This document shows positions 1-7,230 of a DNA stretch of 30,691 nt, one piece after another; position 1 is the first letter of the stretch; each line of letters starts with the position of its first letter. Source of the DNA: Chloroflexota bacterium (GTDB lineage: Bacteria > Chloroflexota > FW602-bin22 > JACPRP01). The notes below the pieces were generated by a model, which saw only the letters and a list, made by a program, of their open reading frames with translations, was not told the DNA's origin and searched no databases. The DNA lies in NCBI GenBank assembly GCA_016210495.1, contig JACQUC010000013.1, forward strand, positions 1 through 30,691, read 5' to 3'. The position numbers were made by a program, and so were the translations under genes.

Positions 1-66
1 GCGTTGAAGAAGGCGCTGCCCGAGGAGGGGGCTTCCACGGGGCAGGTATTGTCGGGGCAAGTGTAG
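1..66 (+). CDS. possible C-terminal tail of an upstream gene (partial)
   Basis: An open frame runs from the window edge to a TAG at 64-66 and encodes about 21 residues (ALKKALPEEGASTGQVLSGQV). The composition is that of an ordinary soluble protein tail, but there is too little sequence to name a family. It could equally be a chance open frame. Confidence 0.25.
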   Translation, partial: ALKKALPEEGASTGQVLSGQV

Positions 67-101
67 CAGGTTTTGGTGCGAAATGGCGGGGGCGTCGGTG
101 A

Positions 102-398
102 AGTTCCGGGGGGCAACCACGCAGGGTTGCCCCTACAGAGGAACGATCCCCTCGCCCGCAGAGCATGATTCTCGGGCACGTCATCGAGTGGTTCAAAACG
201 ATGACGACAAATGCGTACATTCGCGGGGTAAAACAAGACGGATGGACGCCGTTTTCGGGCAGATTGTGGCAACGCAACTACTACGAGCGCGTCATCAGGA
301 ACGAGGACGAGCTGAATCACATTCGCGAGTACATCGCCTACAACCCGCTCAACTGGGCCACCGATCGCGAGAATCCCGAGGCGTCACCCCAACCGTAG
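102..398 (+). pseudogene. truncated REP-associated tyrosine transposase (RAYT) fragment
   Basis: This is the C-terminal part of a Y1/HUH-type RAYT transposase. From HVIEWFKTMTTNAYIRG to NYYERVIRNEDE and REYIAYNPLNW it is nearly collinear with the full-length copy at 10504-11262. The frame continues upstream of the first ATG (165) through the residues GQPRRVAPT encoded by a REP unit, back to an in-frame TGA at about 99-101. The HUH half carrying the His-x-His motif is missing. The catalytic-tyrosine segment NYYERVIR is intact but cannot work alone. The stop codon (TAG, 396-398) lies in the GTAG foot of a second hairpin. The fragment is therefore bracketed by two REP-type elements and looks like the remnant of a former insertion. 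Confidence 0.75.
110..136 (+). repeat. REP hairpin, CTAC foot at the 3' side (GTAG on minus strand)
   Basis: GGGGCAACC and GGTTGCCCC form a 9-bp perfect stem around a 6-nt loop (ACGCAG), followed by CTAC. Exact or near-exact copies occur at 10648, 10878, 10956, 25318, 25382 and 25483. It lies inside the transposase remnant and is read in its frame as GQPRRVAPT. Confidence 0.9.
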
Positions 399-430
399 GG
401 GTCCGCCTAAGGCGGACGTGGTTGCCCCGG
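395..430 (-). repeat. hybrid REP element (GTAG foot, TCCGCC stem)
   Basis: The element starts GTAGGGG and ends GTGGTTGCCCCGG as in the main REP family, but its centre is a different palindrome, TCCGCCTAAGGCGGA. An almost identical copy lies in the lexA leader at 17300-17335. The GTAG foot supplies the stop codon of the transposase remnant. The strand given is the orientation relative to the copy at 110. Confidence 0.85.
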
Positions 431-494
431 ACCCTTCGCCAGGTCGTACCGTCCATTTTTCCAGCACCGTCGCAACGTCGTACCGCAAGCTTCC

Positions 495-914
495 TCATCG
501 TCCCCCTTCCTGCAGCCAGTTCTCGACAGCGAGCCCGGGGACCCACTGGAAATGGCGAACGTTCCCGGTGACGAGCGTGAGACCGTGGGCGAGCGCAATC
601 GAGGCAATGCGGAGGTCGGCATCCCCTACCTGGATGCCCTGGCGCTCGAGCTCTGCCCCGACCTCGCCATAGTGTCTGGCCGCTCTGGCATCAAACGGCA
701 GAATGGGCAGGTTGGGCAGGACAACTTCGTCAATCCGTTTGAGTAAGGACTCAGTCCGGCCAATCGATCGATGGGCTCCAAAGAATAGCTCTCCAAGAGT
801 AATGCTTGACGTGAATTGCTGCTCGCGCGGGACAGAGGCCAGCCTGGTGATCAGATTGGTCGAGGGACTACGCCTGAGTAGGTTGCTGAGGATGTCCGTG
901 TCGAGCAAGTACAT
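495..914 (-). CDS. vapC: PIN-domain ribonuclease toxin, VapC family
   Basis: This is a 139-residue single PIN domain, the usual length for VapC toxins, which are Mg2+-dependent endoribonucleases that cleave tRNA or rRNA. The expected acidic residues are visible: D5 and D7 in LLDTDILSNLL, E42 in ITLGELFFGA and D100 in GDADLRIA, followed by the typical LVTGNVRHF with N118. The ATG overlaps the TGA of the antitoxin gene by one base (TGATG), the usual sign of a co-translated toxin-antitoxin pair. Both genes would be transcribed from the promoter near 1261-1289. The fold and toxin class are clear; the cellular RNA target cannot be read from sequence. Confidence 0.9.
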   Translation of the reverse strand: MYLLDTDILSNLLRRSPSTNLITRLASVPREQQFTSSITLGELFFGAHRSIGRTESLLKRIDEVVLPNLPILPFDARAARHYGEVGAELERQGIQVGDADLRIASIALAHGLTLVTGNVRHFQWVPGLAVENWLQEGGR

Positions 915-1216
915 CAGTCCTCGATCTCCACAGCCCTCCTGGTGTCCCTCTCGCGCTCGGCGTAGATAGCCGCGACCATTTTGTCCATCTCCTGGTCATC
1001 CAACTCACGCCAGGCCCCCACAAGGGCTAACGCACCCAGAGGACGCTCTGATGTGGCACGTCCCCATTCCAATTCCTCCAGGTCGTGCACGCTCACCAGC
1101 GCGGCGATGGGCTTGCCGCGGCGCTCGATAACATAATGCTCGCCAGCGTAGGCAACGCGCCCCATCAAAGCTGACAATTGCGCCTTCGCCTGCGCTGCGC
1201 TCACTGTCTTGGCCAT
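914..1216 (-). CDS. type II antitoxin, Phd/YefM family
   Basis: This 100-residue protein begins MAKTVSAAQAKAQLSALMGRV and continues with HYVIERRGKPIAALVSVHDLEELE. That is the Phd/YefM fold, in which the N-terminal part dimerises and binds the operator and the acidic C-terminal tail (AIYAERERDTRR...EIED) would wrap the toxin. It is upstream of and overlaps the PIN toxin gene, so it should neutralise that toxin and autorepress the operon. A GGAGGGG ribosome binding site lies at 1225-1231. Pairing a Phd-type antitoxin with a VapC toxin is common. Confidence 0.88.
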   Translation of the reverse strand: MAKTVSAAQAKAQLSALMGRVAYAGEHYVIERRGKPIAALVSVHDLEELEWGRATSERPLGALALVGAWRELDDQEMDKMVAAIYAERERDTRRAVEIED

Positions 1217-1246
1217 AGAATCGTCCCCTCCACGAGTTGGCTAATT

Positions 1247-1289
1247 GGTCATCTTGACCTATTGTACCACGACCCGATGGCGCGGGCAA
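1247..1289 (-). promoter_or_regulatory. promoter and candidate operator of the toxin-antitoxin pair
   Basis: On the minus strand TTGCCC (1289-1284) and TACAAT (1266-1261) are separated by 17 nt. Just downstream, overlapping the expected start of transcription, is the inverted repeat GGTCA-TCT-TGACC (1247-1259). This is a plausible site for autorepression by the antitoxin. The promoter match is moderate and the operator role is inferred from position and symmetry. Confidence 0.55.
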
Positions 1290-1317
1290 CGAGGCGGAGC
1301 CGGTACAAGACTTCGCC

Positions 1318-1346
1318 TTGACAAACCATCCAGGCCGGCGTAGGAT
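1318..1346 (+). promoter_or_regulatory. sigma-70-type promoter for the small ORF and CPBP protease
   Basis: A consensus TTGACA (1318-1323) is followed after 17 nt by TAGGAT (1341-1346). Transcription would start near 1353, about 30 nt before the GTG of the small gene at 1385. Confidence 0.6.
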
Positions 1347-1384
1347 ACCTCATAGGAGATGCGGAATCCTGTGCGTGACATAAC

Positions 1385-1537
1385 GTGAACGTCGATCACC
1401 TCGACATAATCGAGCAGAAGATTGAGGACCTCAAAGCGCGGCTGCCGGCGCACTCGATTCCGCCGAAGATGATACAAGACCTCGAGGAGCTTGAGGAAGA
1501 GCTGGCAGAGGCGAAGGCTCAACAGTGGGCGACGTGA
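1385..1537 (+). CDS. small acidic helical protein of 50 residues
   Basis: From a GTG at 1385 (the first possible start after an in-frame TGA at 1376-1378) the frame encodes 50 residues. It contains IIEQKIEDLKARLP, then AHSIPPKMIQ, then DLEELEEELAEAKAQ, predicting a helix-turn-helix hairpin or short coiled coil rich in Glu, Leu and Lys. The promoter at 1318-1346 points into it and it overlaps the start of the protease gene, so it probably heads that operon. The ribosome binding site is weak. No function can be assigned. Short proteins with a PAHS-PP turn between two charged helices seem familiar to me as conserved hypotheticals, but I cannot verify this here. Confidence 0.5.
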   Translation: MNVDHLDIIEQKIEDLKARLPAHSIPPKMIQDLEELEEELAEAKAQQWAT

Positions 1538-2433
1538 AAGATTCCGCGGTGAGCAGCGACGGGGCTGTTTCTTCGACCTCGCGTCTGGTCGTTTTCTTGG
1601 CCGTTGCCTTCGGGCTGGCGTGGCTGCTGTGGGGCATCGCCTGGATGCTCGGCTTCCAGACGACGGAGCCCTCGACCATCGCCCTTGTCACCGCCTCGAT
1701 GTTCACCCCCGGCATCGGCGCGCTGCTGGCGAGTTGGCCGCTATCGCGCCGGGCGCTGGCGACCCTCGGCCTGCGCCTCGGCAAGCGGCGCTACTACCTG
1801 CTGACCCTGGGCCTGATGCCGATTCTGCTCGCCGCCGGCGAGAGCGTTGCCGTGCTTCTGGGCATACAGCGTCTCAATGGCGACTTCACCGTGCTGAAGG
1901 AGCTCGCCGCCCGGTCCAGCGCGCCATTGCCGGATCCATCGCTGCTGGTGCCACAGATCCTGCTCCCGGCGCTCACGATTCAGCCGCTGATCAACGCCGT
2001 CTTCGGCCTCGGCGAAGAGCTGGGTTGGCGCGGCTATCTGCTGAACAGGCTGCTGCCGCTCGGCGCATCGCGGGCCGCCGTGCTCGTCGGCCTTATCTGG
2101 GGTGTCTGGCACGCCCCGATCATCGTGATGGGCTGGAACTACCCCGGCCATCCGGTGCTCGGGCCCCCGCTGATGGTCGTCCTCACCGTCATCTTCGGCG
2201 TCATCTTCGCCTGGCTGCGGCTGCGCTCCCAAAGCGTGCTCATGCCCGCGCTGGCGCACGGCGCGTTGAACGCGCAGGCGGGCGCGTTCTCGCTTTTCTT
2301 CACGCGGCCCGACCCCCTCCTCGGCGCGCCGGTGGGCCTTGCCATTCTGGTGCCGGCAGGGATTTTCGCGGCGTGGCTGGTTATGTCGAGGCGTCTATCT
2401 GCTTTCCCGGGCCTGGCAGATGAGGCCGGTTGA
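1525..2433 (+). CDS. CPBP family intramembrane glutamic metalloprotease (CAAX protease-like)
   Basis: This is a polytopic membrane protein of 302 residues with the signature of the CPBP/Abi/Rce1-like family. GEELGWRGYLL (E164, E165, R169) is motif 1, WHAPII (H196) is motif 2, and AHGALNA (H245 with N249) is motif 3. Hydrophobic segments begin near residues 21, 50, 92, 145, 183, 212 and 265. Such enzymes cleave within the membrane; bacterial members act in prenyl-protein processing, bacteriocin self-immunity or regulated proteolysis. The substrate here is unknown. The listed GTG (1525) has AAGG seven bases upstream. The GTG at 1534 is an alternative that makes a GTGA overlap with the stop of the preceding small gene. 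Confidence 0.88.
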   Translation: MGDVKDSAVSSDGAVSSTSRLVVFLAVAFGLAWLLWGIAWMLGFQTTEPSTIALVTASMFTPGIGALLASWPLSRRALATLGLRLGKRRYYLLTLGLMPILLAAGESVAVLLGIQRLNGDFTVLKELAARSSAPLPDPSLLVPQILLPALTIQPLINAVFGLGEELGWRGYLLNRLLPLGASRAAVLVGLIWGVWHAPIIVMGWNYPGHPVLGPPLMVVLTVIFGVIFAWLRLRSQSVLMPALAHGALNAQAGAFSLFFTRPDPLLGAPVGLAILVPAGIFAAWLVMSRRLSAFPGLADEAG

Positions 2434-2535
2434 GGAAAGCTGGTCCAATCTTCTCCCTCAGCTTACTAGCCTTTCCACCAGGCGACTGACGTCTTTCCGA
2501 CCGTTCAGACGCCAGCGGCTCGTAGAGGCGGAGAC

Positions 2536-2565
2536 TTGACACGCCCAACGCCCGAGTGGTACCAT
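2536..2565 (+). promoter_or_regulatory. possible promoter in the 2434-2774 gap
   Basis: TTGACA (2536-2541) is followed after 18 nt by TACCAT (2560-2565). The -35 is perfect and the -10 poor. It would give the ARPP-1 gene a leader of about 200 nt. Apart from this, the 341-nt gap shows no convincing gene. A 42-codon frame starting at 2566 has no ribosome binding site and no recognisable sequence. Confidence 0.35.
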
Positions 2566-2774
2566 ATGACTGCCAAGAAGCAGGGCGGCTATACGCTGCT
2601 ATTGCCTCTAAACCAAGGCTGCCCTCAAAGGAATCAACGGCGCGCCTGGCACAAGCACGAGAGAGGGTTGGCCATCCACGGTAAGGGTCATTGAACGCGT
2701 GGCTCAAGCGTACTGAGCACCTCTTCGTACGATCGCTTGATCCAAAGTCTCTACTTTGTGAGGGAGGAGTATCT

Positions 2775-3818
2775 ATGGAGCAGGACAGGATCGCGAACGC
2801 CGCGCAGGTCGTTTTGGATTGGCTAACCGAGCTCGCGGTTGGGGAGGGCGCCGGCCACGATGGCATGGTGGTTTTCCCAGTGCTCGGGCAGGCGGACGGA
2901 GGGGTGGCGTCCTCCCGCGAACCACTGGACTATCGCACCCTCGAAGAAGCGATTCTCGAGGGCTGGGCACTTGTAACCGAGAAGCCGGCAGCCACCGTGC
3001 CCGAGCTTGTGTTGCAGAACCGGGGAAAAGCGATGGTGCTCGTGCTCGACGGCGAGGAAATCATCGGCGGCAAGCAAAACAGGGTCGTCAATGCCAGCTT
3101 CCTGGTGGCCGCGGGGAGCGAGGTCGCTCTGCCGGTGACCTGCGTCGAGCACGGCCGCTGGCACGACGTCTCGCCAGCTTTCTCGGCCGGCGAAAGCGCC
3201 TACCACAGTCTGCGCTACGAGAAGCAGGGCCAGGTGGCCGCGATGCTGCGCGAAACCGGGCGCCCGGTAGCCGATCAGCACGCGGTTTGGGACAGCGTGG
3301 CGCGGCGCCACGCGGCAGCCGGAACCGGCTCGGCCACGGGGGCCATGCACGACATCTACCGCTCGCGCCAGCAAGACATCGACGCCTATCTCCGGTCGTT
3401 CCCTTACGTGGAGGGCGCCATCGGGCTGATCGTCGCCTTGAACGGCCAGGTGGCCGGCGGCGACATCTTCGATCGGCCGCGAACAGCGCGCATGCTCTGG
3501 CCGAAGCTGGTGCGAAGCTACGCCCTCGACGCTCTCGAGGGACCAGCGGCGCCTGCTGTCGAGCGGCAGCGGGCGGTCAACCTGCTGGAGCGCACTCGAG
3601 GTGCCCGGTGCGAGGTGTACCCTTCCCTCGCCGTTGGCGAAGATGTGCGGTTCCAGGGGGACGGGGTTGTCGGCGCCGCCCTCGTCTACCAGGAGACGCC
3701 GGTGCACGTCGGCATCTTCCGAGCCAGAGGCCAGCAGAGTACGACGGAGCCGGTGCGCCTGGCACGGGCATCGGTGAGGCGGGGGTTCCGGGACAGGACA
3801 GGGAGGGTGGCCTTCTAA
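2775..3818 (+). CDS. ARPP-1 (DUF6569) domain protein
   Basis: The start is set by a strong Shine-Dalgarno (GGGAGGAG) just before the ATG at 2775, giving 347 residues. The hallmark segment DGEEIIGGKQNRVVN (about residues 92-106), then LPVTCVEHGRWH (119-130), identifies the ARPP-1/DUF6569 family, named for association with ADP-ribosylglycohydrolase and rhodanese-phosphatase proteins. No catalytic activity is established for the family that I can name with confidence. There is no signal peptide or membrane segment, so it is probably cytoplasmic. It is alone on its strand, with a repeat-filled spacer separating it from the AdnA-like gene, so shared function with those genes is not implied. Confidence 0.8.
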   Translation: MEQDRIANAAQVVLDWLTELAVGEGAGHDGMVVFPVLGQADGGVASSREPLDYRTLEEAILEGWALVTEKPAATVPELVLQNRGKAMVLVLDGEEIIGGKQNRVVNASFLVAAGSEVALPVTCVEHGRWHDVSPAFSAGESAYHSLRYEKQGQVAAMLRETGRPVADQHAVWDSVARRHAAAGTGSATGAMHDIYRSRQQDIDAYLRSFPYVEGAIGLIVALNGQVAGGDIFDRPRTARMLWPKLVRSYALDALEGPAAPAVERQRAVNLLERTRGARCEVYPSLAVGEDVRFQGDGVVGAALVYQETPVHVGIFRARGQQSTTEPVRLARASVRRGFRDRTGRVAF

Positions 3819-3842
3819 ATCTTCTTAGCACGAAAATAGCTG

Positions 3843-3950
3843 AACCGCAAAGACGCCTGAGGCGTCCGCCCTCCGGCGGAACGCAAAGGGCGCGAAGGAA
3901 AATGGGGAATCTTTGCGGCGAGCGTCCGTCCGTTTTCATCCTTGGTGGCG
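3843..3950. repeat. CGCAAAG-type dispersed repeat interrupted by nested hairpins
   Basis: An AACCGCAAAG arm (3843-3852) and an ACGCAAAGGGCGCGAAGG arm flank an inserted block containing the palindromes GACGCCTGAGGCGTC and TCCGCCCTCCGGCGGA. To the right follow CTTTGCGGCGAGCGTC and TTTTCATCCTT. The same outer sequence family lies before the next helicase gene (7157-7250), there without the inserted hairpins. Confidence 0.65.
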
Positions 3951-3995
3951 CTCTGCCAAGGGCACGGAAAACTAACGTGAGGATTTGGGCCGGCG

Positions 3996-6900
3996 ATGGG
4001 GAGCAGGGACATCGGCCTGACGGCGGTCCAGCGCCAGGTGGTGGAGGCGCCGGCCGCCAGAAGGGTCTTTATCGGCGGGCCGGGGGCCGGCAAGAGCCTG
4101 GTGGTCGGCGAGCGTGCGGTCTGGCTCCTCGCCAGCGGCGTCGCCCGGCCCGAGCACGTGTTGCTGCTCGCACCATCACGCCGCGCTGCAAACGCGCTGG
4201 CGGAGCACGTCCGCCGGCGCCTGGGCAGCGGCCTTCTGCCAATCGCAACCACTTTCCATGGACTCGCGGCGGGCATACTCAGGCGCCACTACCGCGAGTT
4301 GGGCTACCAGCGCCGTCCGGAGATCCTGGACACGGCGAGCCATTTCCATCTCCTGCGCCAGATGCTCGCCGCGGAGGATCCTTCGCGCTGGCCGCACTAC
4401 GGGGCGTCGCTCGACACCCTCGCGTTACGGAACACGGCGCACGATCTCATAATCGGTGCGGCGGAGAACGGGCTGAGCGTCGAAGAGTTGTACCGCCGGA
4501 CCGAGCGAGCGCACCGACCAGACTTCGCCGAGCTGATCGAGTTCTACGCCCGCTACCGCCGGCGGCAGCGGGAGACGGGCGAGATCGACTTCGGCGCGCT
4601 GCTCGTCGCCGTCGGCAGGTTACTGTCGGACAATCCGGCCGTCGCCACGACCTGGCGGCAGGCGCACCGACACATCCTCGTGGACGAGTTCGAAGCGGCC
4701 AGCCACGCCCAGGCCGGGATCCTCTGTCACCTCGTCGGCGAAGGTACGGACCTGCTGATCGCGGGCGATCCCGATCAGGCCATCGACGGCTACCGTGGCG
4801 GCAGCGCCGCACACCTCCTGGCGTGCCCGGAGCGCCTCGATGCCGGCGTGGTCGCTTCCTCGGAGAACTTACGCTCTGCCGGAAAGTTGGGCGCGCTCGT
4901 CGAGGTGGTGCGCAAAGCGATGCACACAGACTGGGGCGAACAGCCGTTCGCCCCTACGATAGATTGGAGCGCCACACAGGGATACGTGGAGGCATCGTGC
5001 CAGGAAGAACACCCGGGACGCGAAGGGGTTGCGGGAACGTTGCACACAACGTCAACACAGCAACCCTCCTTCCATTCAGGCCGAGTCGTGCTCCGCTCGT
5101 TCGCCACGCCGGCGGAGGAGGCGCGCTGGCTGGCGGCGGAGGTCGAAAGCCTGGTGCGCGCACGGCTGGCGCCCAGGCAGATCGCCGTTCTCCTGCGCAC
5201 CCTCTCGGCGGCTCAGCCGGTCATCCGCGAGCTGGCGCTGCGCGGCATTGACCACGACGCGCCTGAACGCGGCGTACGGGGCGACACCCTGGTGCGCGCC
5301 GCCCTCGGTCTGCTGCGCTATCTCACGGAAGGTGACGTTAAGTCACTGTCGCAACTGCTTAGCTCGCCATTGTCCGGTCTGCCGCCCTTCGGCCTGTGGC
5401 AACTGCGCCGCGCGGCAGCGCGCGCCGCGCTGGACCCGACGAGTCTGTTAGCGCAAGAGGTCGACCTGGACGCCCTGGCGCTGGACGCGGACGTCCGCGC
5501 CGCCATCGCTGCGCTGCGGGCGCGCCTGGCGACGCTGCGGGCGGAGGCCGATCGTGGCGCGTCGCGGCTGCTGTGGGAGGTCTGGCGGCTTTTTCCGGCA
5601 TTGCACGCGGATGCTCTCGGCGACGGCGCCGGCTCGCGTGCCATCGCCGTGCTGCTCGCCGCAGTGTTGCAGCTTGAAGAGCGGCGGGGATCGCTGGACC
5701 TCCGAGAGCTGCTCGGTCTTTGGGACGACGGCTACTTCGACCACCTGTCGGATTCGGCATCATCACCGGGCGTGGCCATCGCCACAGTTCAGCAGGCCAA
5801 GGGCCAGCAGTGGGAGGTCGTGTTTCTGCCTGGCCTGGTCGAGGGAGATTTTCCTCTCCAAGCTTCGCCTACGGACGTCGTGGGGACGCTGTTGGCCCAA
5901 GACCTCCTCGCCTCAAGTGACGCCGGGCGAGTGGCAGAGGAGGCGAGGGCTTTCTATGTCGCCATGTCGCGGGCCTGCGCCAGGCTTTATCTGTCTTACA
6001 GCCGCCGCAGGGCCGATGGCAGCACAGCGGGCTTGCGTTCGCGCTTCGTGACGATGGCGTCCGGCTGCCCGGGTGTCGACGTCATGCCCGAGGACGACGC
6101 CTCTCTTCCAACCGACATCGGGGGCGCCGTCTTACGTTACCGGCGGATGCTCGCCTCGCCCGACCGTCTGGCGCAAACGCAGGCGGTCTACGCTCTACAT
6201 AAGATGCGCCAACTTTGGCCCGAAGCCGTGCGCCCCGAGGACTGGTGGAGCAACATCCGCGAGACCGAGGGGGCGGCGCCAGCCTTTCCCGAGGGACGGC
6301 TTCGCCTGTCCGCAACCCAGCTCGGCAGCTACCGCGAGTGCCCCCTCGCTTACCAGTTCGGCCACTACTGGCGGCTGGCCGGCCCCAAGGGCCCACCTCT
6401 GGTCATCGGCGGTGTCGTCCACCAGGTGCTCCAGGAGTATCATCGCCCGGCGTCGCCACTGCCGCGCACGCGCGCGGCGCTGGAGGAACTGTTGGAGCGC
6501 TATCTTGCTCCCGCCAATTTTCGCTATCGGCCCATTGCCAGACAGGCCCGGAGGTCGATAGAGGAGATGCTCGACGCTTACTTCGGGCGCTACGGCGAGT
6601 CAGGACCTGCCGTCGATGTTGAAAAGGGGTTCCGCTTCGCCTGCGGTCCCCACGCGATCACGGGCTACATCGATCGCATCGACCGGCTTCCCTCCGGCGA
6701 GGTCGAGATCCTCGACTACAAGACCGGCGCCTCGCCAATGGCGAAGGCTGAGGCCGAGGCGGACCTGCAGCTCGCCATGTACGATCTGGCTTTCTATGGC
6801 GACAGAGACCTACAAGAGCTCGGAAGACCTGCTAAAGTGAGCTACCTGTATCTGAAGAGCATCGGCCCCCGGGCCGACGGCAAGCGCAGCTACGCCCCCA

Positions 6901-7121
6901 CCGCAGCGGGCCGCGCAGCGCTGGAGGCGAAAGTTGCCTATTACGCGGACGGTATCATGGCAGAGCGCTTTCCCTCGCGCTTCGCCATCGCCCAGGCGTT
7001 CGCCGACCTGGACCCGGTCGAACTGGACGCCATCCTGCGTAAGGACCCCTGCCGCCTGTGCGCCTTTGGCTGGCTGTGCCCGGAGAACGAAAACCACGGA
7101 GGCACGGAGACACGGAGGTGA
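3996..7121 (+). CDS. adnA: AdnA-like UvrD-family helicase with C-terminal RecB-type Fe-S nuclease
   Basis: This 1041-residue protein has an SF1A motor followed by a PD-(D/E)XK nuclease. Motifs visible are Walker A GGPGAGKS (27-34), motif II LVDEFEAAS (near 230), motif III GDPDQAIDGYRGG (near 257), motif V TVQQAKGQQWEVV (near 597) and motif VI EEARAFYVAMSRA (near 648). The nuclease has HQVLQEYH (near 808), GYIDRIDRL and EILDYKTG (near 904). Cys in YRECPLAY plus CRLCAFGWLC at the C-terminus form a probable 4Fe-4S staple. Length, domain order and tandem pairing match mycobacterial AdnA of the AdnAB double-strand-break end-resection complex. Motif II (DEFEA instead of DEFQD) and motif V (Q for H) are atypical, fitting a weaker motor. 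The last residues are encoded by an ACGGAG-type repeat. An AddB-like role is the alternative. Confidence 0.82.
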   Translation: MGSRDIGLTAVQRQVVEAPAARRVFIGGPGAGKSLVVGERAVWLLASGVARPEHVLLLAPSRRAANALAEHVRRRLGSGLLPIATTFHGLAAGILRRHYRELGYQRRPEILDTASHFHLLRQMLAAEDPSRWPHYGASLDTLALRNTAHDLIIGAAENGLSVEELYRRTERAHRPDFAELIEFYARYRRRQRETGEIDFGALLVAVGRLLSDNPAVATTWRQAHRHILVDEFEAASHAQAGILCHLVGEGTDLLIAGDPDQAIDGYRGGSAAHLLACPERLDAGVVASSENLRSAGKLGALVEVVRKAMHTDWGEQPFAPTIDWSATQGYVEASCQEEHPGREGVAGTLHTTSTQQPSFHSGRVVLRSFATPAEEARWLAAEVESLVRARLAPRQIAVLLRTLSAAQPVIRELALRGIDHDAPERGVRGDTLVRAALGLLRYLTEGDVKSLSQLLSSPLSGLPPFGLWQLRRAAARAALDPTSLLAQEVDLDALALDADVRAAIAALRARLATLRAEADRGASRLLWEVWRLFPALHADALGDGAGSRAIAVLLAAVLQLEERRGSLDLRELLGLWDDGYFDHLSDSASSPGVAIATVQQAKGQQWEVVFLPGLVEGDFPLQASPTDVVGTLLAQDLLASSDAGRVAEEARAFYVAMSRACARLYLSYSRRRADGSTAGLRSRFVTMASGCPGVDVMPEDDASLPTDIGGAVLRYRRMLASPDRLAQTQAVYALHKMRQLWPEAVRPEDWWSNIRETEGAAPAFPEGRLRLSATQLGSYRECPLAYQFGHYWRLAGPKGPPLVIGGVVHQVLQEYHRPASPLPRTRAALEELLERYLAPANFRYRPIARQARRSIEEMLDAYFGRYGESGPAVDVEKGFRFACGPHAITGYIDRIDRLPSGEVEILDYKTGASPMAKAEAEADLQLAMYDLAFYGDRDLQELGRPAKVSYLYLKSIGPRADGKRSYAPTAAGRAALEAKVAYYADGIMAERFPSRFAIAQAFADLDPVELDAILRKDPCRLCAFGWLCPENENHGGTETRR
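7092..7119. repeat. CACGGAG-type dispersed repeat at the 3' end of the AdnA-like gene
   Basis: AACCACGGAGGCACGGAGAC continuing with ACGGAGG forms a short direct-repeat array with the unit CACGGAG. It encodes the final residues (NHGGTETRR) of the helicase, so the natural C-terminus was probably replaced by the repeat. Confidence 0.6.
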
Positions 7122-7156
7122 TGAAGTTGGGCTCTGTGTCTTGTACGAAGACACGT

Positions 7157-7230
7157 TAACCGCAAAGAACGCAAAGAGCGCAAAGAGAATTATGTGAGAG
7201 CTTTGCGTTCTTGGCGCCCTTTGCGGTGAA
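7157..7230. repeat. imperfect inverted repeat of CGCAAAG arms between the helicase genes
   Basis: The left arm starts TTAACCGCAAAGAACGCAAA (7157 onward). The right arm (7201-7230) ends GGCGCCCTTTGCGGTGAA. The arms are roughly complementary over about 30 nt. The TTG and GTG start candidates of the downstream helicase lie in the right arm. The element resembles the one before the first helicase. Confidence 0.65.

Noticed and set aside
2566..2694. 42-codon frame (MTAKKQGGYTLLLP...) after a possible promoter
   Set aside because: No ribosome binding site, no recognisable features, and the composition changes midway. It is probably part of the leader before the ARPP-1 gene.
3820..3995. Regulatory riboswitch before the AdnA-like gene
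   Set aside because: The secondary structure present is explained by dispersed repeats that also occur elsewhere in the window.
2819..5251. Open frame of 810 codons across the ARPP-1 and AdnA-like genes
   Set aside because: It is out of frame with two genes that have clear motifs and is dominated by Arg, Gly and Pro, the usual look of an alternative frame in GC-rich DNA.
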